From: Theodoxus fluviatilis
Taxonomy: Eukaryota > Mollusca > Gastropoda > Cycloneritida > Neritidae
NCBI GenBank assembly: GCA_034096865.1
Contig: JAWQFJ010001183.1
Span: 26,001 to 90,000 of the forward strand
DNA length: 64,000 nucleotides
Direction of reading: 5' to 3'
Part shown: in pieces, positions 54,810 to 64,000 of the stretch
Numbering within the stretch: the first letter of the stretch is position 1
Layout: each line of letters begins with the position of its first letter
Made by a program: the position numbers and the translations under genes
The notes under the pieces: model-generated
Databases searched by the model: none
What the model was told of the DNA's origin: nothing
What the model saw: only the letters and a program-made list of their open reading frames with translations

Positions 54810-56052
54810 GTTAGGAGTGGATATTTGTGCACATATGCTTGTATTTGTGTTTTAGGGAAGTGCTTTTGTGTATGCGTTTGTACATGCATGTGCATGAGTT
54901 TTGTGTGAGTGTATGTCATTTGCGAGACTGGGAGTATGTATTTGGTGTGCATGTCTGTATATCTGTAAAATTGTGCGTGTGTGACTTAATGCAAATGTAT
55001 TCGTAGGCCTATACGTATATACGTCAACAACGAAGTGTTTAGGGCTGTTACTTTGTTTTGGTCTCTTTGTTTTGTTTTTATTTTTTGTTTTGTCCGAGAG
55101 GGGTTCGGGTTTGGGATGTTTTTTTCTTCAAGAAAAAGCGTTTGTATTGAGACATGTGTTTACTTACGAGCTTGTCTGTGAGCGTCTACGCGTAGAAAGG
55201 TCATGTATAGGGCCTACATGTAGGCCTACATCAGTGTTCTTTGGTGTGGTTCAGGCCTCCTCACCCGTGGACACATTTCTGGCAACTTTGCCGTTTCCAC
55301 AGGAAATGTCGCGCTTCCAAGTGGCAAAACATGTTTCGGGCATGCTCAAGCGTGGCAATGTTCTGGCAACTATGTTGTTTCCATAGATGGGTTCCTGCTT
55401 GTGATGTAGGGATGGATATATGTCCAACAATATCCAAATGGCGACCTCGCCACGCTCGATTAAATTTCTCTGTAATTTCTGCTACTTTATCTGTCAGTTG
55501 TAGGATGTCCTGACGCCTAAAATGTGAATTTCTTGTACAGTTCTTCATCACTGTATCTATCTAATGTGCCGTTTATTGCGATAATCCTGTTGTCGTCACA
55601 AGGAGCGCAGCTGACTGAGTGGAGTTGAAGAAAATACAAAACCAAGCCCGGCGTTGAATAACTGGTCGGAGAGTGGAGTTAATAACGGATCTAGGAAGCA
55701 TTTCACACCATGGGGCGTTTTTCTCGCTTTGTTTGTGGAGAACTGGTAGCCTATGTTTTAGACTTGTAAATTGAAAGATACACCACAATATCACTATGAG
55801 CACGATGTTACGAGAAAAGTTGGAAAGAGTTTTCTATCAACTCTGTAATTCTAGTGTAATTCTAGTGTAATTCTAGTGTAATTCACGTAGCCCTGTACGT
55901 GGTACATTGTCGACTACCACGAGATTGTTCCAGACTCGTTTTCCGCCCGATGCCCACGTCTGTAATTATTTGTTATATCTCAGCCCAGTTCTCAGTTAGC
56001 GTTTTATCGGACACAAGGACAATTCGTGTCCTTTCAACAAAACTTGCCACGT
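54810..56052. other. no gene recognised; short tandem repeats
   Basis: An 11-bp unit TAATTCTAGTG is repeated three to four times at 55843-55882. A 25-bp phrase (TTCTGGCAACTTTG, then GTTTCCA-AG) occurs at 55275 and in a variant at 55362. Nothing else is seen. Confidence 0.45.
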
Positions 56053-56595
56053 ATGAAGAGATCTTTTGATTGGTATCTCTGTGCCCAGTTAGCACTCAAG
56101 GGTGTGGCTTGCATTCACGATCTAAACGTCGGACTCAATGCCCATTCAAAATCGACTTTGGAACAACTTGCCTCCCCTGTACATGCCACGGTTATTGCGT
56201 GGCAGCTTAGATTAATGGACACAAGGCATTTGCCTCCTGATGAAGAAAGGCCCTTTGGATTTCGAATTAACCTTTGCGGATCTTATTTCTACTATTTTGT
56301 TTCGATCCACGAGTGTTTTGATACAAAGTTGGCTTTTTCTTTGATCGAGACGATGAAATTTAATGTCTTTCAGACTGGACCAGATAATGTGCACGACAGA
56401 CCTGCTGAACTCTTTATAGGCCTACTTGCACACGTGCATCTGAAATGGGAAATGATGTGCATTCTTGGTTTGACAAGTATAGGGCCGACCACCTTTCCAG
56501 AAAGTATGCCTTCTTCGAACTTTGAAGCGTCTTGGTTGCAAAGTTTCGGCTGGGGGAAGCAGACAATCGTGCAACACGTGTCCTTGCATGAGTAA
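56053..56595 (+). CDS. hypothetical 180-codon ORF
   Basis: ATG at 56053 opens MKRSFDWYLCAQLALKGVAC and stays open to TAA at 56593-56595, in non-repetitive sequence. No domain, signal peptide or membrane segment is recognised. An upstream GTG (56026) would add nine residues. Length is only marginally above what chance allows in a 64-kb window, so it is weakly supported. Confidence 0.2.
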   Translation: MKRSFDWYLCAQLALKGVACIHDLNVGLNAHSKSTLEQLASPVHATVIAWQLRLMDTRHLPPDEERPFGFRINLCGSYFYYFVSIHECFDTKLAFSLIETMKFNVFQTGPDNVHDRPAELFIGLLAHVHLKWEMMCILGLTSIGPTTFPESMPSSNFEASWLQSFGWGKQTIVQHVSLHE

Positions 56596-57479
56596 AGCAG
56601 ACTCCAGTCGCAGAAATAAAAAGTGTTCGCGTCAAAACCCTACAAATCCTTCAGAAAGCTGTGTGGCGCATTGTTTTCGTTAGTTTTACTGTACACAAAT
56701 GTAAAGAATTATTTCATGCGTTACAAACATGCTGCTTTCTGTGGAATTTTATTGTGAAACCTAATACATTTAGTGGGCGACAAATCCGAGTTTGTCATTT
56801 TTGACAGTTTAGCCTGTTTAATCATGCATACTGCCATACTTTGGGCGTGTCCACGTAAATCTCTTGACAGAAAACGAAACAAAATGGAAAAAGACGGCTA
56901 CAAATAACTCCACGAGTGTGGCATAATGTCGTCTGATAAATGACCTAGATTACTTTTTCCGTCAAGCTGGCTAGGTCTTTTCTCCTTTTCTCGCTGTGTG
57001 ACTATAATTCACACAACTCGGTGAAATCGCGGCTTCATTGCCGAGTGACGGGCTCAACATAACAGAGGTAAATAAAATTCGGTTGAAGAGCTAGAAACGC
57101 CTATCCCTCTTGTTAAACTTATGTTCAAACAATCATTTCGGAGAAAATCATCTGCCTCGAATTTTTTGTGTGGACAAATCGCTGAGAAAAGAAAGCGAAA
57201 CCAAGACGACCGCTGCATAGATTCGCCGAGACGAAAAAGAACCCGGCTGAACTCGCGCTGATCCCAGACGCAAATCGCCGGTCAACATACTGTAGCGGCA
57301 CCCGCAGTAACGTAGCTGGGGCTACGGTGCAGGTTGGGAACTTTCCCGTCTCCAGAGGGACATGGAGTCAGTGTGTTCCCATTACTTCATTTATTTAGTA
57401 TGCAAGAATGAGTCCGTACTCTATTCTGCTATACTATACTCTCTCCTAAACACAAGCGGTCACCTCAACATATTTCATA
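56596..57479. other. no feature seen
   Basis: Mixed sequence becoming CpG-rich at 57180-57345. No gene or repeat is recognised. Confidence 0.4.
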
Positions 57480-58357
57480 ACAAGAAGGGCAATGCCCATA
57501 CGACTCACATGCTTGACCTTTATATGACCTTGACCTTCAGGTGACCTTCAAGGTCAAGGTCAAACAACTAAACCTACCAATGACATCATACACAAAGAAA
57601 TGCTCTACACATTTTTCCTACCAAAATACATGTGACCTTGACCCAAGGTCAAGGTCATTCAAGGTCATGCAACACAAAGCTGTCAATTCAAGACATAGGA
57701 AGCACAATGGTGCTTATTGGCACTTTCTACCATGAGATATAGTCACTTTTAGTGGTTCACTACCACATTTTGGTCACATTTCATAAGGGTCAAAGTGACC
57801 TTGACCTTGATGATATGTGACCAAATGTGTCTCATGATGAAAGTATAACATGTGCCCCACATAATTATTAAGTTTGAAACAGTTATCTTCCATAGTTCAG
57901 GGTCAAGGTCACTTCAAAATATGTATATGATCCAACTTTGAAGAGCTACTGTGACCTTGACCTTGAAGCAAGGTCAACCAAACTGGTATCAATAGATAGG
58001 GCTTGCTTTGACCTATATACCACTTGTAGCTGAGGTCGCCATTCTCAATAACGTGGGAGAAAATTGGGAAAATGTGAAAAATGACTGTTTTTGAGACCAC
58101 ATTTATGGCTCCTGTGACCTTGACCTTGAAGCAAGGTCAAGTCACTATGTATGTTTTTTGAGGCCTTGTCATCATACACCATCATGCCACATTTGGTGTT
58201 GATAGACTTAATAGTCTCCGAGAAAAATCCAACGTTTAAGTTTTTTACGGACGGACGGACGGACGGACGGACGGACGGACGGACGGACGCCCGCCCGCCC
58301 GGACGGACGGACGACACGGCTCAGTACATAGACTCACTTTTGCTTCGCATGTGAGTA
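57480..58357. mobile_element. HINE/Helentron-like non-autonomous element, copy 2
   Basis: Near-identical to 31740-32600 and in the same orientation. It has the left hairpin and GACTCACATGC (57502-57512), and GCATGTGAGT at the right end (58347-58356). The internal microsatellite is longer here: GGAC repeats at 58247-58288, then GCCC/GGAC. Confidence 0.65.
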
Positions 58358-58569
58358 AAAAACCGGAAATCCGGGGAGGAGTCAAGAGAAAGGCGTGGCA
58401 TGTGACAGAGATGGTGGGGAGGCAGAGTGGGGCATCTGCTGTCCAAGAACTTAAGGGGGACCAGATGTCCAGAAGAAACAGAGTGGTGGCGAGGAAGACG
58501 TTCAAGTGCAGAGAGACGTCAGAAGGTGGAGGCTGGCATGGGACTGTATGGCTTCAGTAGAAATTGGAG

Positions 58570-58693
58570 AGGGTGTTTACCATGAAGGAAAGATAGTGCT
58601 GAGTGGACAACTGACCACATGGTGATAGCCTGGAAAATAGGAGCGGCCCATGCACAGAAAGCAAAATCAGCAAAACTTTGTCACCCTGTTACA
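58570..58693 (-). repeat. 124-bp direct repeat, copy 1 (LTR-like)
   Basis: Differs from 60229-60352 by a single base (T versus C in GCCCATGCAC / GCCCACGCAC). On the minus strand it starts TGTAACAGGGTG and is preceded by the purine-rich ATGGGGAGA. This is what a 3' LTR after a polypurine tract would look like. Confidence 0.6.
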
Positions 58694-58954
58694 TCTCCCC
58701 ATGGTGTTTCAGTACAACGTCCTCGTTGTAAATTTTGATTAATGACCTATAAGGAGTTTAACAATGAACAATATAATTTGTGCTAGAGGTTTGAGGTGAC
58801 CACTTGTATACAAAATATCATAAGACAAAATGCAAATGTAGAATGGACACAAAATCTTGAATCTAGTGAGTACATGCATTACTAGGAGGTAATATATGCA
58901 ATCATGGTGTACAACGAAATATCACACGATTAAAATAAATTATTGCTGTCTAGA

Positions 58955-59245
58955 TAGGGTCTTAACCATTCAACTAGAAGACAATCCAAAACACAACACA
59001 AAACAAGCAAGAGTTCCCATTTTTTCACATCTTCTAGAAGCGGGCTTAACCGTTCAACTAGTTGATTGATAACAACAGGATTAAACATTTCACATTACAA
59101 AACGCAGCATAACCAACACAACAACAGAGCATGTTGGACAAGACAACTTGAAGCGGTTTTAACCCTTCAACAAGTATGTCATCGACATGGCTAGACACAC
59201 AAACCGTGCAAGCTAAAAGCGGTCTTAACCCTTCAATTAGATGCA
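58955..59245. repeat. dispersed 23-bp motif, four copies
   Basis: A phrase close to GCGGTCTTAACCCTTCAACTAG occurs at about 58955, 59040, 59151 and 59217, with irregular spacing (67-113 bp) and unrelated sequence between. It lies between the two 124-bp direct repeats. Confidence 0.8.
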
Positions 59246-59249
59246 CATA

Positions 59250-60014
59250 AACAAACAGTGACACAAAGTGGCGTTGCTAAGCACGACAACACCCCGCAAT
59301 GCGCGTACGGCATTACAAATTTTTCCGCAATGAATAAACATCGCAAGTTCTTCCGTAATCACTAGCAGCACAGTGATACATAATGGTCAACAAAACTTTA
59401 AACAAAAACCACAGTCGTGGGAAACTGCAACTTTCCCTACACAACAATCACACAAAGAGAGCACTATCTGCATCCTTAGGATGAGATATTTCCTATCAGT
59501 TCCAAACCTATAGGCAATCCACTCTTCCAGATTACATTATCGCAATCTGCCACCTACATTCACAAGAACGAGGGAAACTTTCCAGTACGTCTCGTTACAC
59601 AGAGAGGACGACATCAACAACGACGTAACCATGAACAATCAAAGGGGTATATGGGATATAAAGGATATATCATATCATTTCAATAAAATAAACCGTTATT
59701 GATTCATGCATTCCTGTATACCATAGGATTATATGGAACTCCTATTGCATTCCTATAATTCTCTTTATTACGTGTGATTTTACTATAAAAGGATACGCAT
59801 TGAGGTAATGCAAAAGAAAAGGAACGAGTACATTACTTACAGTCAAAGGCACATCCAGTACCTACACAAGGCAGTTCTATACATAGGGCACTACATCACC
59901 AAAGTGGAACGACCGACAACCTGCGTTCGGTCGCACAGAGCGACGGGGCTCAGTCACTTCAATTGGAGGATCGTCACTTTTCTTTACAATGTCACATGGG
60001 GATCTGTTCATGTC
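59250..60014. other. interior of the direct-repeat-bounded block
   Basis: AT-rich sequence without a recognised gene. A TATA-like word TATAAAAG is at 59784-59791 on the plus strand. Confidence 0.4.
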
Positions 60015-60016
60015 TT

Positions 60017-60236
60017 AAGCATCTCTGCTCTCACTGGGGGAGTAGGCAGGGAAAGAGGAAGGAGGGTACCTGGCCCCTGGGAAGCCAGGCAAGGAGTAGA
60101 GGGGCGTACAGGGGTAGGGCTGCAGACGCTCCCCGTGGAAGGAGTAGGCGGCAACCATCAGGGACGGGAAGCCGGCGCGCTTGAGTGCGGCAAGACGTAA
60201 TCGTGACGCTAGCGAGGAGCGACGTCGCAGGGTGTT
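60017..60236 (-). other. CpG-rich protein-like segment, unknown family
   Basis: Minus-strand frame adjoining direct repeat copy 2 reads RRRSSLASRLRLAALKRAGF, then PSLMVAAYSFHGERLQPYPC, then TPLYSLPGFPGARYPPSSFP and AYSPSESRDA before a stop. GC-rich third positions and a Pro/Tyr/Ser-rich tail resemble the end of a transcription-factor-like protein, but I cannot assign it. It may be a captured exon. Confidence 0.3.
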
Positions 60237-60352
60237 TACCATGAAGGAAAGATAGTGCTGAGTGGACAACTGACCACATGGTGATAGCCTGGAAAATAGG
60301 AGCGGCCCACGCACAGAAAGCAAAATCAGCAAAACTTTGTCACCCTGTTACA
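60229..60352 (-). repeat. 124-bp direct repeat, copy 2 (LTR-like)
   Basis: Partner of 58570-58693, in the same orientation, 1.5 kb away, one mismatch. It would be the 5' LTR of a short minus-strand element. No convincing target-site duplication or primer-binding site is seen. Confidence 0.6.
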
Positions 60353-60678
60353 ATACGTTATTGTCAGGAAACGAGGACACAATTCTCACTCGCCTGGTCA
60401 TCGTCTTTGTCAGGGAGCGATCGTGCCTCTGTCACCATCGCAACCACCGGCTCTGCCCCTTCGCCCTCCTCACCGAACACAGAGCTAAGTTGCGGAAGAG
60501 GAGAAGCGATCGGTCGATAAACGTCTGGTGATTGGCAGTGGATAGCGAGGTAGGCCTGTGAGGCACCGGCCGCTAAACGCCCGGGTTTTGTTAAAGGCTT
60601 GTATCAAAGACCAGTGGAAACACAGATGTTCTGCTGCAGAGATGTTCGTCTGCTTGTAAACATATGTTAGTCCACACA
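60353..60678. other. CpG-rich flank of the direct-repeat block
   Basis: Short frames only, such as RLVIVFVRERSCLC on the plus strand at 60390-60440. No family recognised. Confidence 0.35.
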
Positions 60679-60680
60679 CG

Positions 60681-60690
60681 CAGAGAGAGA

Positions 60691-60725
<35 letters not shown>

Positions 60726-60753
60726 TGACAGACAGACAGACAGACAGACAGGC

Positions 60754-60830
<77 letters not shown>

Positions 60831-60863
60831 GAGAGACAGAGACAGTGAGAGACAGATAGGCAC

Positions 60864-60922
<59 letters not shown>

Positions 60923-61145
60923 GGCGGACGGACGGGCAGACGGACGGACGGACGAACAGACTAAATGGAGTTTTACGGCCTATCCACTTGTAAGCTATTT
61001 AAGACTACTGATAAGGAAAATCATAAGAGATGGAAAGTGTAGGAGGAAGTCGTCTCGATTTTCCGAGTTATTCGCCTCTTACAAATTGCGTAGGCAAACA
61101 CGGAAGGTCTATCCCCCCGAGAGAGAGAGAGAGAGAGAGAGCGAG

Positions 61146-61177
<32 letters not shown>
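60681..61177. repeat. (GA)n arrays with (GACA)n and (GGAC)n
   Basis: GA 60681-60725, GACA, GA 60757-60810, GACA, GA 60867-60919, GGCG/GGAC 60920-60955. Then 160 bp of unique sequence and GA 61121-61177. Confidence 0.95.
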
Positions 61178-61183
<6 letters not shown>

Positions 61184-61279
61184 TGTGTGCATAAGTTTAG
61201 TAGGAAAAGGACATTTAAAATGGTATAAGTACTCTTAGTAATACTTTTGGCATGTTCCAAAGATACGACATCCAAAAGA

Positions 61280-64000
61280 CAGTTGCACATGAAACATTTA
61301 TTCCAAGGTAGCGTACAACAAACCATGTAAAACATACATGAACCTCAACAACTTAACATAATGAAAAATACCATAGGAAAACCTGTTATGAGTCCTTGTT
61401 CGGTCCACTTAATATAAGCCATGCTTTTCAACAACATTGGTATGTTAGTATCATAACATAATTGCTCAACTTATGAATCCAATCACAGCCGTTTCATAGC
61501 TAAAATCTGTATGCAGTTCATTCATAACAGGCAGGTTTTGAAGCATACAAAACATAGACATACATAAGCAGTGTCTAGCCTTTCTGTTCAACAACATAAG
61601 CAGAACTTCAAGACATCCAGGATGTAAGCACTGCCAAACTTTCTTTGTTCATGTTGTCCTCTGCAAGACTGGAAGTCTACTTCTACCACTATAAATAACA
61701 TCTCAGACAACGTGCCAACAGGAAGCTTTTCCAATTGCACAGGTTCAAGTATGCACAGTGTGTATTGCTGGCACATTTAGCACATTGCACATCTTCCTTG
61801 AATCAGACAAATCAGGTCTGTAATTATACACTGTACAAGTGGGTATTTTTAAAAGGTTTCACATGGTTTTCCATGAATTACACACCAAAGTATAATCATT
61901 TCAATTGTATCTATGCTTTTGTGATGGCTGAGTGTCTTAAAAAAAAAATTAAATTCAAAGGTGTTGAATGCTTTTGTTGAAACATTGACAATAAACTGGA
62001 ATTCTTCTTGAAAATGGTTACAGTGCATTATAATTTTCACATTGAGGATTGGATCACAGATTACATAAAACAAGTGTTTGAAAACCTCTCAATCTTTCTT
62101 CAATTGCAACACACTGATTTTCTTTTTCTTTATAATGAAATTAATATGAAATCATTTTTATGAAAAGGTCTCTAGATAGTCAATAATTTGTGCAAAATAC
62201 TTTTTCTTTCATGCTCATCACCAACTCTGATGCAACAATTACACAGCAAAATATGTAATTGAGAACAGATCAATTGGAATTTTTGTTGCATGTGTATGTT
62301 AAGCTGCAGAAGTGACTAGGTTGAAGGCAATGACAAATGATAAATTAAATCAGTTTACTTTTCTATTTTTTGTTATGCAATAAGTGAAGATATTAAAAAA
62401 ATTATATATTTCTTGATCAGAATGTTCTTTATCAATCTGATAATGAGCTCAATAAATAACACGTCTGTACATCACTAAACATTCTAAATACACAATCCAG
62501 TACAAAACAGAGCTTCCATTGATAGTAATAGCATTTCTTTCACAACTCTCAAAATGTGTCCCTTGTGCACTGCACAATACACTTAAATAAATACAGTCAG
62601 GATTCCAGAACATCCACCAAAGCACACGCCTGATTCATTTTGACTGAATCAGAGAGTGAATCGATCTGTGCTCTCTGGAATCGGAGCTTGAACACATAGG
62701 CAGGAAGCCCTCAGAAAGTGGTGACAACACAAAGCAGCAGATCCATGCACATGCAGTTCAGGTCACGCAGCCTCCCGCCTCCCTCCTGCTCCTGCATTTC
62801 TGTACCTTTGCTGTCCTCCACCCTACAACTTCTCACAACCTCTCCTCATCTCCTTATCACTTTCCCCTCCACTGCATAATACATCAATCAATGCCATTTT
62901 GCTTGTCACTTTGAGTTTCACTTCCCACCTTCCCCCCTTCCTTGCATTTCTTTGATATTTACAAGATGCAGAATTGGTTATAGCATCTTTGAACAATTTT
63001 AGACTGGTAGTACACTGAATTCAAACTCAAGCATGAACTCTTTCCAAATGCACCCAGTCAAACATGTAACATGGGATTTTGATTATGTTCATTGTCCTGT
63101 ACACAGAGAAACTTCTTGGCTAAATGTCTGTGAAAAAAACCCACTATGGACCAAAGCCACCCAGAACAAGTACTGATAATCATAATGCCCATGAATATAT
63201 TCACAACAAACATCTTTATGAGTAAACACTTTGGGTGAATACAAAAGAGTCATACATTCTCAGCTTCCAGAGACAATGTCAGTGCAGTTGGTGAGTGGGC
63301 AAGTTCAATGCAAGTATCCTCATTGCTGTAGTGGTTGCGTGCGTCCTTCTAGTAAAGCTACATGAACAACATACACAACATCACCTTTTCACCATTGCAG
63401 TTGCTAACAACCTATACCACACTGTTTCATGAGAACACCATTTTGATCATAACTACTCCTTTAAACATTCCACAAAAAGATATAACTGTCATGAAGCAGG
63501 TACTTACACTAACAATGTGGCACAACTTTACAAGTCAGTAGCATCAAGCGGCTGATAATGAGCCAAAGCCACTGACTAGTCATCAAAGCAACACGGACTG
63601 CCAACTAGCAATGTCCGTCCTCCATCCATTCTCTCTTCATTCTGGAAGTGAACAGTGAAACTACTTTGAGCTTTGTATATGGCACTGGCAAGTTACCAAG
63701 ACAACACAGACCACAAAGCAAGCAAAGCCTGTCCCCATCGATTCTCTCTTCCTTCTGATGGTGACCATTTAAATTGCTTTGAGCTCTCAAGGTGGGAGGG
63801 CAGAGCAAACAATAGACCATCACCATACACAACACCTGAAAACACACACACAGAGGTGCAACTCAAACCATCTTGCCTTTCTAACCAGGAAAAGCAAAAC
63901 TGGAGAACCTCAAGACCAGCTGAGGTCAGACCATGAAAACAACACAGGATCACCAGAGCTGGTGAGATCTGCAAGCCACATTTGTTTCCATGGGGCAAGC
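61280..64000 (-). other. probable 3' UTR of a gene beyond the right edge
   Basis: 2.7 kb of AT-rich unique sequence without microsatellites, transposon relics or recognisable coding exons, in the same style as the CYRI 3' UTR. A pyrimidine-rich patch lies at 62760-62950. A diverged tandem duplication of about 118 bp is at 63575-63795; two copies of ATTCTCTCTTC-TTCTG are followed by CTTTGAGCT. Frames of up to 101 codons near 63.7-64.0 kb have no recognisable domain. Confidence 0.4.
61297..61302 (-). terminator. poly(A) signal AATAAA of a minus-strand transcript
   Basis: TTTATT on the plus strand, placed where repeat-rich sequence to the left changes abruptly to AT-rich unique sequence to the right. 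This marks the likely 3' end of a gene entering from the right edge. Confidence 0.45.

Noticed and set aside
54335..54952. 205-codon Thr/His frame
   Set aside because: Microsatellite (GT)n read on the minus strand.

Overview
This is a window of a large, repeat-rich animal nuclear genome, most likely a marine gastropod mollusc. The evidence is intron-containing genes with GT-AG junctions, very abundant (CA)n, (GA)n, (GGGA)n and (GACA)n microsatellites, several LINE, SINE, LTR and DNA-transposon relics, and recurring GGGAGATAACTC-like dodecamers of a kind I associate with molluscan genomes. No prokaryotic feature, rRNA gene, tRNA gene or CRISPR array was found.

Two host genes lie head-to-tail on the minus strand. 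From right to left, a complete CYRI (FAM49/CYFIP-related Rac1 interactor) coding sequence is spread over ten coding exons from 35595 down to 12679. All junctions are phase-consistent and give 324 residues, the length of the vertebrate protein as I recall it. It is followed by about 7.6 kb of AT-rich, ORF-free sequence that I read as a long 3' UTR ending at a poly(A) signal near 5083. About 1.3 kb further left begins TRIT1, the tRNA isopentenyltransferase. Its first exons (from 3779 to about 1486) are present, and the gene runs out of the left edge. The right edge (61.3-64 kb) looks like the 3' UTR of another minus-strand gene whose coding part is outside the window.

CYRI introns hold much of the repeat content: a 20-bp minisatellite (about 37 copies), a 41-bp minisatellite with a 422-bp higher-order period (about 26 copies), about 600 bp of (CA)n next to exon 5, a 984-bp terminal-inverted-repeat element, a 675-bp CpG-rich inverted-repeat element, a Helentron/HINE-like element full of AGGTCA half-sites, three copies of a tRNA-like SINE, LINE remnants, and a promoter-like block with TATA, CCAAT and CRE motifs.

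From 40 to 61 kb the window is accessory sequence: a short assembly gap (NNN), a 5'-truncated LINE with intact reverse transcriptase motifs, a second LINE with the same ATCA-type tail, a THAP zinc-finger fragment, an unknown ORF with an in-frame 84-bp duplication, and a Ty3/gypsy element at 49.2-53.1 kb. That element has a SCAN-like capsid region and its RNase H end abuts the 3' LTR, as expected for the Gmr1-like group with integrase ahead of reverse transcriptase. Its integrase core and reverse transcriptase are replaced by a lysine/glutamate-rich foreign-looking stretch. A second HINE-like copy and a pair of nearly identical 124-bp direct repeats complete the region.
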